Origin: Priestia megaterium
GTDB lineage: Bacteria > Bacillota > Bacilli > Bacillales > Bacillaceae_H
Reading direction: 5' to 3'
DNA: 64,000 nt
Assembly (NCBI RefSeq): GCF_009497655.1
Contig: NZ_CP023317.1
Span: 835,501 to 899,500 of the forward strand
A program made the position numbers and the translations under genes. The notes below the pieces were generated by a model. The model searched no databases. It was not told where the DNA came from and worked only from the letters and a program-made list of their open reading frames with translations. The stretch's first letter is position 1; every line of letters begins with the position of its first letter. Of the stretch, positions 59,820 through 64,000 are shown in pieces.

Positions 59820-60647
59820 ATGGAAAACTTACAGTCAACGACGACCTTAGCAAACGGCGTGAAAATGCCTTGGTTAGGTTTAGGTGTTTATAAAGTAGAA
59901 GATGGTCAAGAAGTTGTAGATTCAGTTAAATATGCAATCAAAGCTGGATACAAAAGCATTGATACGGCTAAAATTTATGAAAATGAAGAAGGCGTGGGAC
60001 AAGCGATCAAAGAATCAGGTGTTTCTCGCGAAGAACTATTTGTTACATCAAAAGTGTGGAATGCAGATCAAGGATATGACACAACTCTTCAAGCGTTTGA
60101 AACAAGCTTAAACAAGCTAGGTCTTGAATATTTAGATTTATACTTAATTCACTGGCCGGTTGAAGGTAAGTATAAAGATACGTGGAAAGCACTTGAAAAG
60201 CTTTATAAAGACGGGAAGATTCGTGCAATCGGCGTATCGAATTTCCAAGTGCATCATCTAGAAGACTTAATTGCAGATGCAGAAGTTAAGCCGATGGTAA
60301 ACCAAATCGAATTTCATCCACTTTTAACACAAACAGAAGTGCGTGAATACTGCAAAAAACAAGGAATCCAAGTGGAAGCATGGTCACCGCTTGCACAAGG
60401 TGAGCTGCTTGATAACGAAGTGTTAACTCAAATTGCTGAAAAGCACGGAAAATCAACTGCTCAAGTTATCTTACGTTGGGACTTGCAAAACGAAGTAGTA
60501 ACGATTCCTAAGTCAACAAAAGAACATCGTATTATCCAAAATGCAGACGTATTTGATTTTGAATTAAATGCAGAAGAAGTTGAAAAAATTAACGCATTAA
60601 ATCAAAATCATCGCGTAGGTCCAGATCCAGATAACTTTGACTTTTAA
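59820..60647 (+). CDS. yvgN: aldo/keto reductase, YvgN-like
   Basis: This 275-residue AKR barrel is near B. subtilis YvgN throughout: the catalytic tetrad sits in YKSIDTAKIYENEEGVG (Asp, Tyr), FVTSKVWN (Lys) and YLIHWPVEGKYKDTW (His), and TIPKSTKEHRI binds NADPH phosphate. YvgN reduces methylglyoxal and other aldehydes. ATG 59820 is preceded by AAAGGGGATG; ATG 59808 is in frame but touches that site. It follows the IclR gene closely. Confidence 0.92.
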   Translation: MENLQSTTTLANGVKMPWLGLGVYKVEDGQEVVDSVKYAIKAGYKSIDTAKIYENEEGVGQAIKESGVSREELFVTSKVWNADQGYDTTLQAFETSLNKLGLEYLDLYLIHWPVEGKYKDTWKALEKLYKDGKIRAIGVSNFQVHHLEDLIADAEVKPMVNQIEFHPLLTQTEVREYCKKQGIQVEAWSPLAQGELLDNEVLTQIAEKHGKSTAQVILRWDLQNEVVTIPKSTKEHRIIQNADVFDFELNAEEVEKINALNQNHRVGPDPDNFDF

Positions 60648-60683
60648 TGTTAAATTAAGACTAAAACGTCTTGTAAGATAAAT

Positions 60684-60730
60684 AATAAACAAAGCGCTAT
60701 TGTCATTCATGCAGTAGCGCTTTGTTTATT
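60684..60730 (+). terminator. terminator after the aldo/keto reductase gene
   Basis: AATAAACAAAGCGCTA pairs perfectly with 60715-60730 around a 15-base loop. Confidence 0.85.
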
Positions 60731-60768
60731 AATTAGGAAATGTGATGGTTGAACGAGGAGGAAAAGTA

Positions 60769-61545
60769 ATGAAAATGTCAGGAAACACTATTTTAATTAC
60801 GGGCGGAGCGTCTGGAATTGGATTGGCGCTTGCAGAACGTTTTTTAAAGGAAGGAAATGAAGTTATTATTTGTGGAAGAAGGGAATCAAAGCTGCAAGAA
60901 GCAAAAGAAAGATTCCCTTCGTTACATACAAAAGTGTGCGACGTATCAATAGAAGAAAGCAGAGTAGAGCTGGTAAAGTGGGCGACTGAAAGGTTCCCAA
61001 AATTAAATGTTATTGTGAATAATGCAGGCATTCAGCAGCGCGTAAATCTTTTACACATGCACGAAGAGTGGCAGTATTACGAAAAAGAACTAATGAGTAA
61101 TGTAAGTGCTCCTATTCATTTAACTTCGCTATTGATTCCTCATTTCGTTCAACAAGAACGTGCTGCGGTTATTAACGTAACGTCGGGGCTGTCTTTAACA
61201 CCTGGAGCATGGGTGCCAGTTTACAGCGCAACAAAAGCGGCGTTAAGGTCGTTTACGATTAGTTTAAGACATCAAGTAGAAGAAACAAATACCGAAGTGA
61301 TAGAAATTCTTCCTCCAGCCGTGAACACGGATTTAGGAGGACCGGGACTTCATACATTTGGAGCACCGCTTGATGACTTTGCTGATTCAATATTTGAAGA
61401 ACTGAAAAAAGGCAAAATCGAAATTGGCTATGGAGACAGCGCTAAAAGGCTTCATGCTTCTAAAGAAGAAATTGAGAAAGCTACAGCACAGGCTTGGAGG
61501 GGATTTTTGAAAAATAATCCTGAATTTTTAAAACCCAAGGCGTGA
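60769..61545 (+). CDS. short-chain dehydrogenase/reductase, DltE-like
   Basis: This 258-residue classical SDR has TGGASGIG for the dinucleotide, NNAG, and the catalytic Ser..Tyr-xxx-Lys in VTSGLSLTPGAWVPVYSATKAAL. It resembles B. subtilis DltE in its opening (MKMSGNTILITGG) and in IEILPPAVNTDLGG, but no dlt genes are near. ATG 60769 has GAGGAGG 7 bases before it; the frame's upstream ATG at 60745 region precedes that site. The substrate is unknown. Its stop lies inside the shared terminator stem. Confidence 0.85.
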   Translation: MKMSGNTILITGGASGIGLALAERFLKEGNEVIICGRRESKLQEAKERFPSLHTKVCDVSIEESRVELVKWATERFPKLNVIVNNAGIQQRVNLLHMHEEWQYYEKELMSNVSAPIHLTSLLIPHFVQQERAAVINVTSGLSLTPGAWVPVYSATKAALRSFTISLRHQVEETNTEVIEILPPAVNTDLGGPGLHTFGAPLDDFADSIFEELKKGKIEIGYGDSAKRLHASKEEIEKATAQAWRGFLKNNPEFLKPKA

Positions 61546-61563
61546 AACGCCTTGGGTTTTAAA
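61527..61563. terminator. bidirectional terminator holding the stop codons of the SDR and manA genes
   Basis: A perfect 16-bp stem (61527-61542 with 61548-61563, core AACCCAAGGCG) has TGAAA as its loop. The SDR stop TGA is in the loop and the manA stop TAA in the right arm. Confidence 0.93.
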
Positions 61564-62506
61564 GGTAAGAGACCATAAGATCAAGCCCTCCTTCTAATTG
61601 AAATATATCGTTAGCAGCAGGTAATAAAAAATGGTCACCTTTTTGCAGATGAAAAGATTGGTTGTTAAATTTAAGCAAGCCATTTCCTTCAATTACACTG
61701 CATAATAGAAACGGATAGATGTGTTCAAAGGAAGCGTGTCCTGAAATTTCCCATTTTTCGACTGTAAAATAAGGGCTTCTCACGAAGGTCGTAACCATAT
61801 AATTTTTACCTTCTGTGATTTCTGCCTCTACTTGATAGTTTTGATGCGGAATTGTAATGACATCTTTTGATTGCTTTAAATGAAGTTCACGTTTCTTTCC
61901 ATCATTGCTGATTCTATTGTAGTCATACAAGCGATACGTTGTATCCGAGTTTTGCTGTGTTTCTAGTACTAAGGTTCCCTTACATAAAGCGTGAACAGTT
62001 CCGCTTGGTACATAGAAAAAATCACCTTTTTTTATAGGAATGCGCTGAAGAAATTGGTTCCAGTTTCCTTGATCAATCATGGAAACTAGCTCTTCTTTTG
62101 ATTGAGCGTGATGCCCGAAGACTAGTTCTGCTTTCTCATCGCAGTCGATAATATACCAGCACTCTGTTTTCCCCAACTCTCCGTTTGCATGGTTGGAAGC
62201 ATAGGCATCATTGGGATGTACTTGAACAGATAAATCATGATTCGCATCCAAAATTTTAACAAGAAGAGGGAATTTTTCTCCTTCTATATCTCCGAATAAT
62301 TCACGATTTGCTTTCCAAAGTTCCCCTAGAGCTTTTCCCTTATGGACGCCATTTGACACCACTGACTGACCATTAGGATGTGCAGAAATTGCCCAGCATT
62401 CACCAACTGAATTCGATTCAATATTATAGTGGAAATCTGTTCTTAGTTTTTGACCGCCCCAAACGCGATCCTGAAATACGGGAGTGAAAAAAAGTGGTTC
62501 TATCAT
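61559..62506 (-). CDS. manA: mannose-6-phosphate isomerase, class I
   Basis: This 315-residue cupin isomerase has the zinc ligands in SVQVHPND (Gln, His), LGKTECWYI (Glu) and SGTVHAL (His), with the usual start EPLFFTPVFQDRVWGGQKL. It interconverts mannose 6-phosphate and fructose 6-phosphate. It lies 62 bases after the GH38 mannosidase gene in the same direction, so mannose freed from glycans would enter glycolysis through it. An AGAGGTGA site precedes ATG 62506. Confidence 0.94.
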   Translation of the reverse strand: MIEPLFFTPVFQDRVWGGQKLRTDFHYNIESNSVGECWAISAHPNGQSVVSNGVHKGKALGELWKANRELFGDIEGEKFPLLVKILDANHDLSVQVHPNDAYASNHANGELGKTECWYIIDCDEKAELVFGHHAQSKEELVSMIDQGNWNQFLQRIPIKKGDFFYVPSGTVHALCKGTLVLETQQNSDTTYRLYDYNRISNDGKKRELHLKQSKDVITIPHQNYQVEAEITEGKNYMVTTFVRSPYFTVEKWEISGHASFEHIYPFLLCSVIEGNGLLKFNNQSFHLQKGDHFLLPAANDIFQLEGGLDLMVSYL

Positions 62507-62568
62507 TATTATTCACCTCTATAAGTAAGTAACATGAGTGCCGGCATACTCATCTAAGGAACTAACAA

Positions 62569-64000
62569 TTATGCAAAAAGAATTGATTTGACTTGATTGC
62601 TCTTGACAGGTAAAGAAATTGAAGAGTCGTTTACTTGTAAAGTTTGAATAGGCTTTTCATTTAAATTGATTTCGTATACTTCCTCTGCTTTAAGTTTAAA
62701 CAGGGCTATTTTTTCTTTACTTGCTGCATTGTAGAATCGTAAAATAAGTGCGGAATCTTTCTCAGCTTTTTTTAAGGTACTAATAACCATATCGCTGTTT
62801 TCTTCTGTCAAAAGACTAAAGCTCATTGGAGTAGAAATATTTTCTTTATTTAGCTTCATGGCGTTGAACGGTATTTTATTATAAAAATGAACAGGTGTTG
62901 TGTAATGTTTAGCAATTCGAGCAATATTAGCAGAGTTAGAATGAGTGACAAGTGCAAATTCAAGACGCAGCTTACCAATCATTTGGGAATCAGGCGTTGG
63001 AAGTTTGATTCCAGATGGTCGACCTGGTCTTCTAATTAATTCTTCTTTACCTAATGTGCCTACGCTGCGGAATAACGTAAGAGCGATAGTTTCATAGTTT
63101 TCGCCTATAATTTCGTATTCACGAATACTATTAGTCAGAACACTTACACCCTTATTATGATCAGCAAGGCTTACAAAACTTAGCATTGGATAAATTGAAT
63201 CAGGGCGTTCATCCCAGCCTTCTTGTTGCCAAAGGTCCATCGCACTGTCGTACACATCTCGTTTGATCGTGCCAAATTGGTTATCAGATACAGAGAATGA
63301 TGAAGCAATTTCTGTTGGAATCAATGCTCTTAATCGATGGTCTTCAGCTTGATTGTTTATTTCCATTTCTATTGAAATAATTTGTTTATGCATAGGAATT
63401 ATTAGCTTCATACTGATATCAATTGAGCTATTGATATTTCTATATTTTCGTGCTTCTAAATTTTTAGGAACGTCGAATGTATAATGAATCTCAACGGTGG
63501 CTTCGTATTTATTTTCTGTCATTAAAACAGTTGCATTTACGTTGTTGCTATACAGTAATTGTTCATTTTCAAGAGGAGAGAAGTCATACTCGTCACCATC
63601 GTCTCCGCCATTTTCTAGAAGCAGTACGTTATTGAACAGCTGATTTAGCTGCTTATCGAATAAATTGATTGTTCCGTTTTTGTTGGCAGTAATATGGTAA
63701 AATTCTGTTTCTATTTCTTTTACTTGTTGACATTGATTTTGTATAGAATCTTGTTCACTTGGAACAACAAAATATGTTTTATAGCCCATAGATGGAAGAG
63801 TGTCTTTAAATTGAACGGTATATTTGATAAACGGATCATAGTTACCATAGTGTACAATTTGACGATCGATAAGGCCTGGATCCATAACTTCACTATTTAA
63901 TACATCAAAAGGAACTTGATTGTCATCTTTGTCAGTTAATGTGAAGGTTTTTAATTTGGTAATAATAGTAGTTGTTAAAACTTCTTCACGCTTATAAGGA
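62569..64000 (-). CDS. glycoside hydrolase family 38 alpha-mannosidase, C-terminal part
   Basis: The frame enters at the right edge and ends at 62569, giving about 477 residues of the middle and C-terminal beta domains of a GH38 enzyme: YKTYFVVPSEQD, GTINLFDKQLNQLFNNVLLLENGGDDGDEYDFSP, RDVYDSAMDLWQQEGWDERPDSIYPML and KLRLEFALVTHS. These match the MngB-type bacterial alpha-mannosidases, about 880 residues in full. The catalytic domain is outside the window. With manA downstream it suggests use of alpha-mannosides or mannosylglycerate, perhaps with a PTS transporter further upstream. Confidence 0.85.
   Translation of the reverse strand, partial: PYKREEVLTTTIITKLKTFTLTDKDDNQVPFDVLNSEVMDPGLIDRQIVHYGNYDPFIKYTVQFKDTLPSMGYKTYFVVPSEQDSIQNQCQQVKEIETEFYHITANKNGTINLFDKQLNQLFNNVLLLENGGDDGDEYDFSPLENEQLLYSNNVNATVLMTENKYEATVEIHYTFDVPKNLEARKYRNINSSIDISMKLIIPMHKQIISIEMEINNQAEDHRLRALIPTEIASSFSVSDNQFGTIKRDVYDSAMDLWQQEGWDERPDSIYPMLSFVSLADHNKGVSVLTNSIREYEIIGENYETIALTLFRSVGTLGKEELIRRPGRPSGIKLPTPDSQMIGKLRLEFALVTHSNSANIARIAKHYTTPVHFYNKIPFNAMKLNKENISTPMSFSLLTEENSDMVISTLKKAEKDSALILRFYNAASKEKIALFKLKAEEVYEINLNEKPIQTLQVNDSSISLPVKSNQVKSILFA

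Overview
The window is one stretch of low-GC Firmicute chromosome. Protein resemblance points to the Bacillus / Priestia megaterium group. Most genes have recognisable Bacillus subtilis counterparts (opuA, yhcW, yfiY-yfiZ-yfhA, murQ-murR-murP, ylmB-tenA, fer, hxlA-hxlB-hxlR, sigL, yfiB-yfiC, ywcA-ywcB, yneQ, yvgN). Schizokinen uptake genes fit P. megaterium, a known schizokinen producer. The species name is inference. I see no rRNA, tRNA, CRISPR array, insertion sequence or prophage, and almost every gene has a clear Shine-Dalgarno (SD) sequence.

Layout. 1-2220: the start of a LysR regulator (cut by the window edge), an AbrB-type membrane protein and a methyltransferase. 2259-5201 (minus): an OpuA-type glycine betaine ABC transporter with a possible SigB promoter. 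5797-12166: a polyamine regulon made of a TetR regulator, aldehyde dehydrogenase, putrescine aminotransferase, a 23-residue membrane peptide, a ureohydrolase and a PuuP permease; four dyads of the form TGANTGA-N3-TCANTCA tie these genes together. 13246-18252: two tandem modules, each a flavin monooxygenase plus a DszC-type flavoprotein, probably for organosulfur use. 18555-21636: Fur-controlled hydroxamate siderophore uptake. 21663-25808: a DUF3231 protein, endonuclease VIII with an altered zinc finger, a MaoC-type hotdog protein and a lipoprotein.

25965-30195: recovery of N-acetylmuramic acid from cell wall (MurQ, MurR, MurP, MupG). 30323-33794: a LacI regulator that appears to start at CTG, a DapA-family lyase and a sugar-acid-type transporter, with repeated LacI-type operators. 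33971-38650: a TPP riboswitch and terminator ahead of ylmB-tenA-thiZ-thiX-thiY, which salvages the thiamin pyrimidine. 38737: ferredoxin, whose ribosome binding site lies in one arm of a 14-bp perfect hairpin. 39096-40927 (minus): the formaldehyde-fixing RuMP genes hxlA-hxlB and their activator gene hxlR. 41189-42113: two small stress-type proteins behind a SigB-like promoter. 42157-44555 (minus): the Fur-controlled feoA-feoB iron(II) system with a Cys-rich partner.

44731-64000: an acetyltransferase, the membrane protein YhgE behind an orphan 23-bp dyad, a methyltransferase, sigma-54, an HxlR regulator divergent from a quinone-reductase-like gene, a heterodimeric ABC exporter, an acetate symporter pair, yneQ, an IclR regulator with an aldo-keto reductase, a short-chain dehydrogenase, and mannose-6-phosphate isomerase with a GH38 mannosidase that runs off the right edge. 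Many convergent gene pairs share one bidirectional terminator that includes their stop codons. The main themes are nutrient scavenging (polyamine, sulfur, iron, cell wall, thiamin pyrimidine, C1, mannose), each with a local regulator and visible operators. I found no clearly unprecedented system. The polyamine regulon with its microprotein, the duplicated monooxygenase modules and the ferredoxin leader hairpin are the best leads.
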